The notes under the pieces are model-generated. The model made no database searches. It saw nothing but the letters and a program-made list of their open reading frames with translations, and was not told the origin of the DNA. Shown here in pieces: positions 9,207 through 19,839 of a stretch of 50,354 nucleotides of DNA; position 1 is the stretch's first letter; the number at the start of each line of letters is the position of its first letter. This DNA is from Acidobacteria bacterium 5-1. Lineage in GTDB: Bacteria; Acidobacteriota; Blastocatellia; Pyrinomonadales; Pyrinomonadaceae. Both the position numbers and the translations under genes were made by a program. The stretch spans positions 1-50,354 of the forward strand of contig MWZA01000169.1 of the NCBI GenBank assembly GCA_002050455.1, in the 5' to 3' direction.

Positions 9207-9644
9207 AAAAGTTTCCAATTCTTCTTTTGGTTTGGAAGTTATATGCGCTTCAGCAAATGTTTTGGGTGTCGGCGCACGGGCAATCGTTACGGGAACTTCC
9301 ATCGAACAACAAACCGCCGCCAATTTTTCAAAATCGCCGCGCATTTCGTCCTGCGCTTTCAGCCATTCAAGCGTATCCTGTAAAATTTTTTTGGCAAAAG
9401 GATTTTCAGGCATTTCAATTTGGTAGTGCATCCATTTGCCTTCGCGCCGTGCCGAAACAATGCCAGCATTGCGTAGATAAGCAAGATGACGCGAAACTTT
9501 CGGTTGACTTTCGCCTAAGACCTCCGAAAAATAACATACACAAATTTCATCTTCGCGCATCAGATTTAAAAGCCTTAACCGCGTTTTATCCGCCAAAGCC
9601 AAAAATAAGTTTTCCATATCCGCTAAAAAGTTTTTTTCACTCAT
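9198..9644 (-). CDS. arsR: ArsR-family transcriptional repressor
   Basis: wHTH LADKTRLRLLNLM, EICVC metal-site-like motif, GESQPKVSRHLAYLRNAGIV; divergent from arsenic genes. Confidence 0.85.
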   Translation of the reverse strand: MSEKNFLADMENLFLALADKTRLRLLNLMREDEICVCYFSEVLGESQPKVSRHLAYLRNAGIVSARREGKWMHYQIEMPENPFAKKILQDTLEWLKAQDEMRGDFEKLAAVCCSMEVPVTIARAPTPKTFAEAHITSKPKEELETFLL

Positions 9645-9677
9645 ACAAAAAAATTATCACAAAATTGGAATTTTGTC

Positions 9678-9734
9678 TTGACAAAAATGAATATAGAGAA
9701 TACATTCGTTTTAATGTATATGCTAAGGCATATA
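9678..9734 (+). promoter_or_regulatory. Promoter/operator region of the ars operon
   Basis: TTGACA (9678-9683), 17-nt spacer, TACATT (9701-9706); inverted repeats atacatt-N6-aatgtat (9700-9719) and tatatgc-N4-gcatata (9717-9734). Confidence 0.55.
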
Positions 9735-9761
9735 TGAAATTTAATAAGGAGTAAAATAATT

Positions 9762-10340
9762 ATGTCAAAAACGGAAGTCACAACCCTGAAACCGCATATT
9801 TCGTTAAATGTGCAAAATGTCGAAGATAGCGTCAATTTTTACCGCAAACTTTTCGGAATCGAACCGATGAAGTTTATCAAAGGAAACACAACGGTTCATT
9901 CGATTGTGCGCGATAATTTAGGTTTGGAAAGCGAAGAGCCGCGTTTTGGTTACGCCAAATTCGACGTGCAAAATCCGCCATTAAATTTCGTTTTGAACGA
10001 AGTTTCTTACAGTCAAGGCGGAACGCTTTCGCATCTCGGAATACAGGTTGAATCAACCGAAGATGTTCTAAAAATTCGTGAAAGATGGCTTGCCGAAGGA
10101 CTTTTGACGGTTGACGAAATGAAAGTTGACTGTTGCTACGCTCTGCAAAATAAAACTTGGGCGCGAGACCCCGACGGCAACGAATGGGAAGTTTTCGTAG
10201 TTTTAGAAAATACCGAAGCAAGAAACACTTGTACTTGCGGCGAAAAAGTTGAGCATCAGGAATTGTCAACTTCAGGTTGTTGCACGGAAACCGACAAGAC
10301 GGTTAGCATCAATCGCGAAACTCAAAAATCTTGTTGTTAA
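9762..10340 (+). CDS. ArsI/CadI-like VOC-family protein with Cys-rich C-terminus
   Basis: HISLNVQNVEDSVNFYRKLFG, ARDPDGNEWEVFVVLE, tail CTC...GCC...SCC. Confidence 0.8.
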   Translation: MSKTEVTTLKPHISLNVQNVEDSVNFYRKLFGIEPMKFIKGNTTVHSIVRDNLGLESEEPRFGYAKFDVQNPPLNFVLNEVSYSQGGTLSHLGIQVESTEDVLKIRERWLAEGLLTVDEMKVDCCYALQNKTWARDPDGNEWEVFVVLENTEARNTCTCGEKVEHQELSTSGCCTETDKTVSINRETQKSCC

Positions 10341-10436
10341 TTTGAAGAAAAAATGCAGGAAAAATCATTTTTTACTTTGGCGGTTCACGCGGACAAGCGA
10401 AGTAATAAAGGATTTGACAAATTCGCTAAAGCAGAT

Positions 10437-11105
10437 ATGAATTTAACTCGAAAACTGGCGGCGGAATTTATTGGCACGGCATTTTTGTTGGCGATTGTTG
10501 TTGGTTCGGGCATAATGGGCGAAAATCTTTCGGGCGGAAATGTCGCCATTGCTTTGCTTGCCAATACAATTGCGACGGGCGCAGGATTGGCTTTTTTAAT
10601 TTTGAGTTTTGCTGATATTTCGGGCGCACATTTTAATCCGGTTGTAACTTTAACCGAAGCGTTTCGCGGAAATCTGAGTTGGCGTGAAAGTGCGCTGTAT
10701 ATTTTTTGGCAAATTGCGGGCGCGTTTTTCGGTGTCGGAATTGCAAATTTGATGTTTGATTTGCCAATCTATTTTGCTTCAACCAAAGCCAGAGTCGGAA
10801 ATTCGCAGTTTTTAAGTGAGTTTGTCGCCACATTCGGACTAATTATGGTGATTCAAACAGGCGTAAAGTTTCGTCCGAATCTGGTTTTTTTGATGGTTGC
10901 GACATATATCACGGCAGCTTATTGGTTCACGGCTTCGACATCTTTTGCAAATCCGGCGGTTACTTTGGCGCGTTCGGTTTCCGACACATTTGCGGGAATA
11001 AATCCAAATAATGTTCCGATGTTTTTACTCGCGCAGATTTTAGGCGCGTTTGCGGCAACCTTTGTTTTTAGATGGCTTTTGAAGGAAGAAAAAGAAAATG
11101 TCTGA
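10437..11105 (+). CDS. MIP-family channel (aquaglyceroporin-like), probably arsenic-associated
   Basis: Two NPx motifs (HFNPVVT and FANPAVT), TM pattern, between arsI-like and arsC. Confidence 0.82.
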   Translation: MNLTRKLAAEFIGTAFLLAIVVGSGIMGENLSGGNVAIALLANTIATGAGLAFLILSFADISGAHFNPVVTLTEAFRGNLSWRESALYIFWQIAGAFFGVGIANLMFDLPIYFASTKARVGNSQFLSEFVATFGLIMVIQTGVKFRPNLVFLMVATYITAAYWFTASTSFANPAVTLARSVSDTFAGINPNNVPMFLLAQILGAFAATFVFRWLLKEEKENV

Positions 11106-11523
11106 AAAAATTTTGATTTTATGCACGGGAAATTCGGCGCGTAGCCAAATGGCAGAAGGATTGTTAAAATACATCGGTCAAAGCAAATATGAAATTTTTA
11201 GCGCGGGAACAAGACCGAGTGTTGTGCGCCCTGAAGCAATAAAAGTCCTACGGGAAATCGGGATTGATATTTCAAATAATCAGTCAAAATCAGTTGATGA
11301 GTTTGTCAATGAAGAAATTGATTATGTTTTGACGGTTTGCGACAACGCGCAGGAAAATTGCCCGTATTTCCCTACTAAAACGAGACTTATTCATCATTCT
11401 TTTGCAGACCCGGCGGAAGTTGAAGGCGGCGAAGAGACACGGCTGGCGGCATTTCGCCGGGTGCGAGATGAAATCAAAGAATATCTCAAAAATGATTTTG
11501 TCAAAACCATCAATGCGGAATAA
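11098..11523 (+). CDS. arsC: Arsenate reductase, low-MW protein tyrosine phosphatase type
   Basis: ILCTGNSARSQMAEGLL P-loop; VLTVCDNAQENCPYFP; HHSFADPAE. Confidence 0.9.
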   Translation: MSEKILILCTGNSARSQMAEGLLKYIGQSKYEIFSAGTRPSVVRPEAIKVLREIGIDISNNQSKSVDEFVNEEIDYVLTVCDNAQENCPYFPTKTRLIHHSFADPAEVEGGEETRLAAFRRVRDEIKEYLKNDFVKTINAE

Positions 11524-11847
11524 AATCTCACAAAAACAAATTCCAAATCTAAAATTTCAAATGACAAACATTCGCAGGAATGTTTAAAGAATTTAAGTGG
11601 AATTTTGCCCGTGTCTTTATATTCAGTAGGACTTAGTTTTGCAAAAGCTCTCATGAAGAAAAGGCGCAAAGACACACTCGACTCGTCGTGCGTGTTTCCG
11701 CATTTTTACGATTAACGGTTTCCTTTGACCGCTCAAAGCGCAGAGAGAAAGTCTTCATTTTCAGGTAAATCACATTATCCGCAAACACATCTTGTTACAA
11801 TTCGGTTAATCTTTTATACTTTTGCACTTATCGGAGGACAATTATCA

Positions 11848-13164
11848 ATGGTTGAAAAAGGAGTGGAAATTGCACCGGCAAGCGGCAAACTCGGCATACT
11901 GCTGGTCGGACTCGGCGCGGTCAGCACGACATTTGTCGCAGGCGTAGAAGCAATTCGCAAAGGAGAGTCAAAACCAATCGGCTCTTTGACACAGATGGGA
12001 ACGATTCGTTTGGGCAAACGGACGGAAAATCGCGTTCCGCTCATTAAAGATTTCGTGCCGCTCGCCGGTTTGGATGGCATCGTGTTTGGCGCGTGGGACA
12101 TTTTTTCTGATTCGGCTTACGAAGCCGCGCTTCACTGCGGAGTTTTGGAAAAAGCCTTGGTTGAAGATTTACGTGAACAACTCGAATCTTTAAAGCCGAT
12201 GCGAGCCGTGTTTTCACAAAATTATGTTAAGCGTTTAAACGGCGAAAACGTCAAAACAGGCAAGAACAAAATGGAACTTGCCGAACAGCTGATTGCCGAT
12301 ATCGCTAATTTTAAGGAAGAAAAAAATTGCGACAGATTAGTAATAATTTGGGCGGCTTCGACAGAGATTTTTCTTGAACAATCGGAAGTTCATCAAACCA
12401 TCGAAGCGTTTGAAAAAGGTTTGTATGACGACGACGAGCGTATCGCGCCTTCGATGATTTATGCTTATGCCGCGCTTAAATCGGGCGTTCCGTTTGCCAA
12501 CGGCGCACCGAATCTGTCGTGCGACATTCCCGCTTTGACAAAACTTGCCGAAGACAACAATGTGCCGATTTGCGGCAAAGATTTCAAAACCGGACAAACC
12601 TTGATGAAAACCATCCTCGCACCCGGTTTGAAATCTAGAATGCTCGGACTCGACGGCTGGTATTCGACAAATATCTTGGGCAACCGCGACGGCGAAGTTC
12701 TCGACGACCCCGAATCTTTCAAAACAAAAGAAGAAAGCAAGTTATCAGTTTTAGAACATATTTTGCAGCCGGAAGTTTATCCCGATTTATACGATAATTT
12801 CTCGCACGTCGTCCGCATCAATTATTATCCGCCGCGTGGCGACAACAAGGAAGGCTGGGACAGCATAGATATTTTCGGCTGGCTCGGTTACAAAATGCAG
12901 ATAAAAATTGATTTTATGTGCCGCGATTCAATCCTTGCCGCGCCGCTCGCGCTTGATTTGGCATTGTTTTTGGATTTAGCCCAACGCGCCGGAATGAAAG
13001 GCGTGCAGGAATGGCTCTCGTTTTATTTCAAAGCCCCGCAAACCGCACCTGAACTTTATCCCGAACACGATTTATTTATTCAACTGATGAAACTAAAAAA
13101 CACTCTACGGCATCTGCAAGGCGAAGATTTAATTACGCATTTAGGACTTGAGTATTATGATTAA
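11848..13164 (+). CDS. Inositol-3-phosphate synthase
   Basis: GKLGILLVGLGAVSTTFVAGVEA, GKDFKTGQTLMKTILAPG, LGNRDGEVL; RBS ggagga upstream of ATG 11848. Confidence 0.88.
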   Translation: MVEKGVEIAPASGKLGILLVGLGAVSTTFVAGVEAIRKGESKPIGSLTQMGTIRLGKRTENRVPLIKDFVPLAGLDGIVFGAWDIFSDSAYEAALHCGVLEKALVEDLREQLESLKPMRAVFSQNYVKRLNGENVKTGKNKMELAEQLIADIANFKEEKNCDRLVIIWAASTEIFLEQSEVHQTIEAFEKGLYDDDERIAPSMIYAYAALKSGVPFANGAPNLSCDIPALTKLAEDNNVPICGKDFKTGQTLMKTILAPGLKSRMLGLDGWYSTNILGNRDGEVLDDPESFKTKEESKLSVLEHILQPEVYPDLYDNFSHVVRINYYPPRGDNKEGWDSIDIFGWLGYKMQIKIDFMCRDSILAAPLALDLALFLDLAQRAGMKGVQEWLSFYFKAPQTAPELYPEHDLFIQLMKLKNTLRHLQGEDLITHLGLEYYD

Positions 13165-13216
13165 TTTAACTTTGCTTCTACTTAAATGAAGACTGTGCAT
13201 AAATCAAGAATATTTC

Positions 13217-13290
13217 ATCGCAGAGAATCACAGAGTAGGCACAGAGACAGATTAAAACTCCGTGTCTGCTCCATGTCTTCTATGGTGAAA
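13217..13290. repeat. Degenerate CACAGAG-type intergenic hairpin repeat
   Basis: cgcagagaatcacagagtaggcacagagacag ... ctccgtgtctgctccatgtcttctatggtg. Confidence 0.6.
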
Positions 13291-13360
13291 AAACTGCCGG
13301 TAAAACACACAACATTAATTTATACAGCCTTTATTTAATTATTAGCCTTTCAGTGAAATA

Positions 13361-15433
13361 TTAATTGATAAAATCCGGCTTTTTCTCATCAAGCAAATTT
13401 ATAGGCGCATCAAATTGCGGCGTGTCTTCTTCCAAATTCCAAACCTCGAACAGTGCGGGCGGAACTTCCATAATATAACGTGAAGGTTTTTGCAGAACGG
13501 TTTGGCGGTTGTAATCCGTAATCATCAAAGGATAAGTCAGATAAAGTTCGTCTTTGGCGCGGGTTAGAGCGACATACCACAAACGGCGTTCTTCTTCTTC
13601 GCTGTCAATTTCATTCAAACTACGGGGTGAAGGAAATTTGCCTTCCGCCGCCCAAATTAAAAAGACTGCTTTCCATTCCAAGCCTTTTGCTTGATGAATG
13701 CTCGTTAATGTTAAAAGTTCGTCTTCTTCGCCGCCTTCCGCGACATCTTCACCGACAATTGCCTGCGGCGAGCCGAATCTTTCCGTCGAAAGCAAGGCTA
13801 GTTCGGAGAGAAAACTTTCGGTCGAGTCATATTTTGAAGCGTAAAGCGCGAGTTGGCGCAAATCTTCGGTTCGGGCTTCGGCGTTCTCAAAAGTTTCCTG
13901 CAAATGCTGTTCGTAGCCGCTCGTCAAAATCAGTTCGATTTGTTTGGCGGGATTATTGCGATTTGCGTCTGAAACAAGATTTTCAAGCAAATCAACAAAC
14001 GAAGTCCAAGCATTTGAACTGCGCGGTTTGTATTGAAAATCTTCTCGTCTGACAAGCGCAAATGGATTTTCGGCATAAGCAATTGATTCAAAAATCTTGT
14101 TCGCCGTCGCGCTGCCGACGCTCGGAACCATTTTCAAAATGCGTTTCCAAGCCAGTTCGTCACGCGGGTTGACAATGATTCTCAAGTAGGAAACAACGTC
14201 CTTAATATGCGCTTGTTCAAAAAATCTCACGCCCGATTGAATGCGATATGGAATGTTGCGACGCGTTAATTCAAGCTGCAATTCCAAGGAATGATAATGT
14301 GAACGATACAGAACCGCGATGTCTTCAAGGCTCGTGCCTTCATCTCTTAATTCCAAAATTCTTGACGCGATAAACGCCGATTGCTGTTCGACATCGGAAC
14401 ACGGAACGAGCGCGGGCGCAAAGCCTTTCGGTTTTTTCACGGCTTCGAGAGTTTTCGGAAACTGCTTGCGGTTACAGGCAATTGAAACATTCGCCAGAGC
14501 GAGAATTTCCGGCGTGCTTCGGTAATTTAGTTCAAGTTTATAAATTTCGGAATTCGGATAACGCTTGGGAAATTCGTAAATATTTGTAAATTCCGCGCCG
14601 CGCCACGCAAAGATTGATTGCGCATCGTCGCCGACAACCATCACGTTTTTATGTTTGACCGCAAGTAAATCTATAATTTCGGCTTGCAGTCGGTTCGTGT
14701 CCTGATATTCGTCAACCAGAATATGTTGAAACTGTTCGGCATAAACGGCGGCGATGTCGGGTTTTTCGATTAAAAGCCGCTTCCAATTTAGCAGCAAATC
14801 GTCATAATCCATTACGTTGCGTTCTCGTTTGCGCTCCATATAAATCGCATCAATGCGTTTGATTTGCTGCGTTAGCAACTCAAAATACGGATATTTTTTG
14901 ATAATCACATCTTCAATCGACTTGTCCGTATTGTTCGCGTAAGAAATAATGTCTTGGACGATTTGCGGTTTCGGAAAACGCTTTGCCTTTGTATCAATTC
15001 CCGCTTCGTCAATACAGACACTGATAAAATCCCGCGCATCTTCCGCGTCTAAAATCGAATAATTTGAATCAAAGCCAATTGAAACGGCGTGTCGGCGCAA
15101 AATCAAATTGGCGATGCGGTGAAATGTTCCGCCCCAAATTCGATGGACGTTTTGGCTGCCGGTTAAAAGTTCGACGCGCTTGAGCATTTCTCGTGCGGCG
15201 CGGTTGGTAAATGTTGCAAGTAAAATTCTCTGCGGCGAGATGCCTTGTTCGATAAGGTAAGCAACGCGGTAAGTTATCGTGCGCGTTTTGCCCGTTCCCG
15301 CGCCGGCGACGACCAACATCGCGTTTGGTTTCGCGGTAACGACGCGAAATTGTTCCTCGTTTAATTCTTCGCGGTAACGAGTTAATTTTTCCGGCAAACC
15401 GCTTTGGTCGCGTTTGAGAATATATTTTTTCAT
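13361..15433 (-). CDS. UvrD/Rep/PcrA-like superfamily 1 DNA helicase
   Basis: AGAGTGKTRTITYRVAYL, VDEYQDTN, GDDAQSIFAWRGA, LTSIHQAKGLEWKAVFL, ALTRAKDELYL. Confidence 0.95.
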   Translation of the reverse strand: MKKYILKRDQSGLPEKLTRYREELNEEQFRVVTAKPNAMLVVAGAGTGKTRTITYRVAYLIEQGISPQRILLATFTNRAAREMLKRVELLTGSQNVHRIWGGTFHRIANLILRRHAVSIGFDSNYSILDAEDARDFISVCIDEAGIDTKAKRFPKPQIVQDIISYANNTDKSIEDVIIKKYPYFELLTQQIKRIDAIYMERKRERNVMDYDDLLLNWKRLLIEKPDIAAVYAEQFQHILVDEYQDTNRLQAEIIDLLAVKHKNVMVVGDDAQSIFAWRGAEFTNIYEFPKRYPNSEIYKLELNYRSTPEILALANVSIACNRKQFPKTLEAVKKPKGFAPALVPCSDVEQQSAFIASRILELRDEGTSLEDIAVLYRSHYHSLELQLELTRRNIPYRIQSGVRFFEQAHIKDVVSYLRIIVNPRDELAWKRILKMVPSVGSATANKIFESIAYAENPFALVRREDFQYKPRSSNAWTSFVDLLENLVSDANRNNPAKQIELILTSGYEQHLQETFENAEARTEDLRQLALYASKYDSTESFLSELALLSTERFGSPQAIVGEDVAEGGEEDELLTLTSIHQAKGLEWKAVFLIWAAEGKFPSPRSLNEIDSEEEERRLWYVALTRAKDELYLTYPLMITDYNRQTVLQKPSRYIMEVPPALFEVWNLEEDTPQFDAPINLLDEKKPDFIN

Positions 15434-15566
15434 TCAGCGAGTATTTTACTTCGATGAGTGTTCATCAACCAAGTGAAAAAGTTTCCACAAACTTATAAGT
15501 TTTTGCATTTGTTTTGAAACTTTGACACTAATCACTGACGCGAGCGCAAAACAGTTTTTGAAGCAG

Positions 15567-16574
15567 CTATAATTCTTTGACAGTCAAGCCTTCTTTGCAC
15601 AAATTCCACTGCAAAACTTCCGCCTCAAGTTCTTTGGCTAATACTTTTTCGACATCATTTTTACGACCTTCTTCGCAAAAGAAAGCGATGCAGCCGCCGC
15701 CGCCTGCGCCGCAAACTTTGGTTGCAATCGCGCCATTGTTTTCGGCTTTTTTAATCAGCAAATTCATTTGCGGAGTTGTGATATTCGGCGACAGACTTTT
15801 GCGTTGCGGATGAGCAGCTTTCAGAATTTCACCTGTTTTTATCCAATCGTTTGCCAGAAGCGCTTCGCGCAAATTGAGCGACGTATCACGAATGCCTTCG
15901 AAAACTACAAATGTTTTTACGTCGCCGTCAATGTGGCGTTTGGTGATTTCCCAGTTATTTGTGCCGGAATTGCGCGGCTCGCCCGTGTAACAAACAACGA
16001 TTCTTTCTTCGAGCGTCTTTGTGTCAAAGTCCAACGCTTCGCGCTCAATGCCGTCGGAACGAAAATGAATACACGCCGCACCGCCGTATTGGGCGGAATA
16101 ATAATCTTGAAAACCAGCCGGAACTTTGATAACTTGCGTTTCGACGTTTGCCGCAATCGGTATAAATTTGTCGGGCGTGTAGCGGTTGCCGACCAGACGA
16201 TTTAACGCGCCGATGCAGGCGATGTTCAGCGTCGAAGAACCTCCAAGCCCTGCGCCTGCCGGTGCTTCCGATTTGGTTGTTATGGTAAATCCGACCTCGG
16301 GCTTGAAAAAATAAACGAGTTTCGAGAGCAGTTCCAGACGCAGTTCGTCTTTTAGCTGGCTGATTTTACCGAGCGAAGTTTCAAACTTTTCGGCACGGTC
16401 GATTGATTCAATGACGATTTTATCGTCGTCGCGCGTTTCAATCCGACAGTGTGCCATTAAATCAACGGCAAAATTTACGGTCGCCGCGTCTTCGTGAAAC
16501 AAAAAAAGCGGCGGAATGTCAATTGTTCCGCCGGCTAAATCAACTCTGGTCGGGGCGCACGATTCGATTATCAT
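15567..16574 (-). CDS. GHMP-family sugar kinase
   Basis: APTRVDLAGGTIDIPP, APAGAGLGGSSTLNIA, KVCGAGGGGCIAFF. Confidence 0.85.
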   Translation of the reverse strand: MIIESCAPTRVDLAGGTIDIPPLFLFHEDAATVNFAVDLMAHCRIETRDDDKIVIESIDRAEKFETSLGKISQLKDELRLELLSKLVYFFKPEVGFTITTKSEAPAGAGLGGSSTLNIACIGALNRLVGNRYTPDKFIPIAANVETQVIKVPAGFQDYYSAQYGGAACIHFRSDGIEREALDFDTKTLEERIVVCYTGEPRNSGTNNWEITKRHIDGDVKTFVVFEGIRDTSLNLREALLANDWIKTGEILKAAHPQRKSLSPNITTPQMNLLIKKAENNGAIATKVCGAGGGGCIAFFCEEGRKNDVEKVLAKELEAEVLQWNLCKEGLTVKEL

Positions 16575-16627
16575 AAATTTTTCGGTTTTTAGTCTTGGAT
16601 TTTCGGTACTCGGAAGATTGCAGCCCG

Positions 16628-17374
16628 CTACCGCAGACGGTTCTGACCTCTCCGCGTCGCCTTTCTCCCTTTCTCCCCGTCTTCTTTATTCGGCGAACCT
16701 GTTAAATGAAGCCGTTCGCCGAGGTCGTGCAGTTTTTCTTTGCCGACCTCTTCTATATTGTGTATTTTTTCTTCTATCTTATGAATCGTTTCCGGCTTTA
16801 CATCCTCGACCTTTTCCGAAAGCCAGTAACGTTCAATCAAATAAAAGACTATTATGCCGACCATCACGATAAAAAACAGTGCAATGCCGATTTGCTTAAA
16901 ATCGCCGATAATGCCGGTTATCGCGCCGCTAAAAAAATAACCGACGCCCACCAACAGCAAAGCCCAAATTGAACAGCTAATAGCGTCGAGCAGCAAAAAG
17001 CGCGGAAAAGGCATCTTGCCGATGCCGTAAGAAAGACACATCGCCACCCGAATGCCATAGATGTATTTTGAAATAATAATGGCAAATCCGCCAAACTTGT
17101 CAATCAGCTTTTCGATGCGCGGCTGCGCCATTTTATAAAAACGATAATCCGTAACCGACTTACGGAAAGTCCGCCCAATCGTATAACCGATGGTATCGCC
17201 AACCATACCGCCGAGCGTTCCGGCGAGAAAAACCTTCAAAAAGCTGTATGGTCCGAAAAAACCGCCGTGCGCCATCGCGCCCGATAAAAGCAAGGTAATA
17301 TCGCCTTCCACCGTGCAAAGGACAGACACCGCGTAAATGCCGTAAGTTTCGATTAGCTCTGATATATGTTCCAT
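16628..17374 (-). CDS. DedA/SNARE-associated family membrane protein
   Basis: GGMVGDTIGYTIGRTFRKS, SKYIYGIRVAMCLSYGIGKMPFPRFLLLD. Confidence 0.85.
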   Translation of the reverse strand: MEHISELIETYGIYAVSVLCTVEGDITLLLSGAMAHGGFFGPYSFLKVFLAGTLGGMVGDTIGYTIGRTFRKSVTDYRFYKMAQPRIEKLIDKFGGFAIIISKYIYGIRVAMCLSYGIGKMPFPRFLLLDAISCSIWALLLVGVGYFFSGAITGIIGDFKQIGIALFFIVMVGIIVFYLIERYWLSEKVEDVKPETIHKIEEKIHNIEEVGKEKLHDLGERLHLTGSPNKEDGEKGRKATRRGQNRLR

Positions 17375-17614
17375 ATATGAAAGTTTTTATTTCCAAGAAA
17401 CAACTATCAAAGAGTAACTTTCAAAACTATTTGAGTCAAAGGAAAATTTTCAACTTTGCAAAATAGGCGTAGATGTCCTTAATTCTGATATGTAGAAATA
17501 TGTAGAAAAATTCTTGATATTTTGTTTTGGCTGCTATATGCTTTCCGTGTTTTTCCGGCTCAATAAAATTGTCGCAGAAGGTTACAATACTAATAATGGG
17601 AGTCTAAGAAATTA

Positions 17615-18448
17615 ATGAAAAGAGAAAATTATATGTTACCGAAAATTATTTTTATATGTTTTGCTCTTTTCTTTATTGCGATGTTACAGCATAGCATTCC
17701 TATTATTAGTCAAGCGCAACAATCAAATTCACAAGTTCGACCTTTTACGGATTTAACATTTGAGATTTCCGTGCCGACGCAAACATTATTGCCGCTTCAA
17801 CCAATTCCGATTGTTTTAAAGCAGAGCAACAGAACAAATCAGGCAGTTCTTGGCTATAAATCAATTGGCTTTGGTAAGATACCTGTTTACTTATATGTCC
17901 AAAAAAGCGGAAGCGATGAAAAAACTCTGATTAGTCAGTTAACTCCATTATCAAGTTTAACCGAGTACAAAAATATTGAAATTTCGCCCAATGCGAGTTA
18001 CACGGCAAAAGAATGGATAACGCTTGGCTTGAATATGGATTTTCCCGAACCGGGAACCTATGAAATACAAGCTGTTCTTGCTAATGCCGACAGAACGCAG
18101 TTCATAGAATCGAATAAAGTAAGTATTGAGATACAAGAGCCGACTGGATCAGACCGCGAAGCATATAATTTGATAAAAAACAGTTCGTCAAAAGAATATT
18201 TATTTAGCGGCGCACAGTTTAATAAGGTGAAAAATACTTTGGGAGCAATAACTACAAGATTTCCAAATAGTGTTTACGCAAAGGGTAGTTCTTTTGTGCT
18301 TGGAGAAGTATACTTTGGACGTAAAAACTATTCGCAGGCATTACTGAATTTGCTAAGACTGGAAAACGACAGAGATTTTATCTTTGCCGAAAAGGTAAGA
18401 AATTACTTGGCGGAAATCCGCCGATTGCCGATAAATCAACAGCAGTAA
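17615..18448 (+). CDS. Secreted hypothetical protein with possible TPR-like C-terminus
   Basis: N-terminal hydrophobic signal; KGSSFVLGEVYFGRKNYSQALLNLLRLE. Confidence 0.6.
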   Translation: MKRENYMLPKIIFICFALFFIAMLQHSIPIISQAQQSNSQVRPFTDLTFEISVPTQTLLPLQPIPIVLKQSNRTNQAVLGYKSIGFGKIPVYLYVQKSGSDEKTLISQLTPLSSLTEYKNIEISPNASYTAKEWITLGLNMDFPEPGTYEIQAVLANADRTQFIESNKVSIEIQEPTGSDREAYNLIKNSSSKEYLFSGAQFNKVKNTLGAITTRFPNSVYAKGSSFVLGEVYFGRKNYSQALLNLLRLENDRDFIFAEKVRNYLAEIRRLPINQQQ

Positions 18449-18670
18449 AATAGATACTTTCAAAACAATAATTCAATAAGCAGAAACATCGAAAAGCTAT
18501 TTGTTTGGTAGATAAAACTATCAAAAAGGTAGCTTTATTTATGTAAAAGATATTTAAAGCCATTCAAAAAGATATTGTTGCCTTGCCTCGTTTGACAGTT
18601 TTAAGACGAGTGTCTAAAATCGCGTTAGTTTCTCAGCTAAATAATAACAGAGTTAAGGTTTTATAAAGTG

Positions 18671-19594
18671 ATGAGCGAAAGCCCTGCGAACATCGAAAAA
18701 CTTATCGGAGTTGAAGTTTCCAATTCTGCGCTGAAAGCCATTTGCATAAATAGAAACGGTATTTTGACGGATATTTATCAAGTTGCGACGGACAAAAATC
18801 AAGAAACTTTTGCTCAACTTGTCAATTTTATCAATGAATTAAAGAATAAATTTGGCGGTTTTGACCAAATCGGGATTGCCGTGCCGGGACTTGTTCACGC
18901 GCAGACGAAACGAGTTGCTTTTTCAACTTATATTCCCGAACACGAGCAAATTGATTTTTTAACCGAACTGGAAACTGCTGTCCGATTGAAAATTACGATT
19001 GAAAACGACGCCAACGCCGCAGCTTACGGTGAATTTCTGCAAGGCGCGGGGCGCGATTCAAAAAGTATGTTTTATGCGACGCTCGGCACAGGCATCGGCG
19101 GAGCATTGATTTTAAACGGCAAAATCTGGCGCGGCGTATCCGGTTTCGCTGGTGAATTTGGACATATCGCCATTAATTCGGACGGAGTAAAACTTGAAGA
19201 TGTTGCCTCTACTGCCAATATCGTCCGGCGCACACGAAGCCGTTTTCATCAAGACCAAACTTCCTCGTTAAGCAAATTAACCGAAGAAGAGATTAGATTG
19301 TCGAATGTAGTGCGGGCGGCGCAAAAAGAGGACGATTTTGCCCGAATGATGCTCGAAAGAACGGGAACGTATATCGGCACGGCACTCGCCGGTGTCATAA
19401 ATTTACTTAATATCGAAAAAATTGTCGTCGGCGGCGAGATTTTGCAAGCCGGATATCTGGTTTTGGACGCAATTATTCACCGCGCACGGGAACTTGCTTT
19501 CCCGCCGTCATTTGAAGCAACCGAAATTGTCGAAGGCGAACTTGGCGAAAACGCCGCCGCTGTCGGTGTCGCTTTACTTTTAGTCGAACCTTAA
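18671..19594 (+). CDS. ROK-family sugar kinase (glucokinase-like)
   Basis: IENDANAAAYGEFLQGAGRDSKSMFYATLGTGIGGALI, GVSGFAGEFGHIAI. Confidence 0.88.
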   Translation: MSESPANIEKLIGVEVSNSALKAICINRNGILTDIYQVATDKNQETFAQLVNFINELKNKFGGFDQIGIAVPGLVHAQTKRVAFSTYIPEHEQIDFLTELETAVRLKITIENDANAAAYGEFLQGAGRDSKSMFYATLGTGIGGALILNGKIWRGVSGFAGEFGHIAINSDGVKLEDVASTANIVRRTRSRFHQDQTSSLSKLTEEEIRLSNVVRAAQKEDDFARMMLERTGTYIGTALAGVINLLNIEKIVVGGEILQAGYLVLDAIIHRARELAFPPSFEATEIVEGELGENAAAVGVALLLVEP

Positions 19595-19839
19595 TGTTTC
19601 AAAAATTGGAAAGTTTAATTAACGTTATCAGTTAAACTTATTTAGTGAAAACTTGCACAAAGTCTGTAAAAAATTTATTTTTAATGTAGAATTTGCGGAA
19701 TTTGTGAGATTCTGTAAAATCAATTTTAGGTTTTACAAGAAGTCTTAATAAATAGAAAATCTTGAGTTTATTAAATTTACCTTAAATTTATAAAAATTTA
19801 GGACTCGGCAAACTATAAATTTTGGACAAGAGATAAAAA

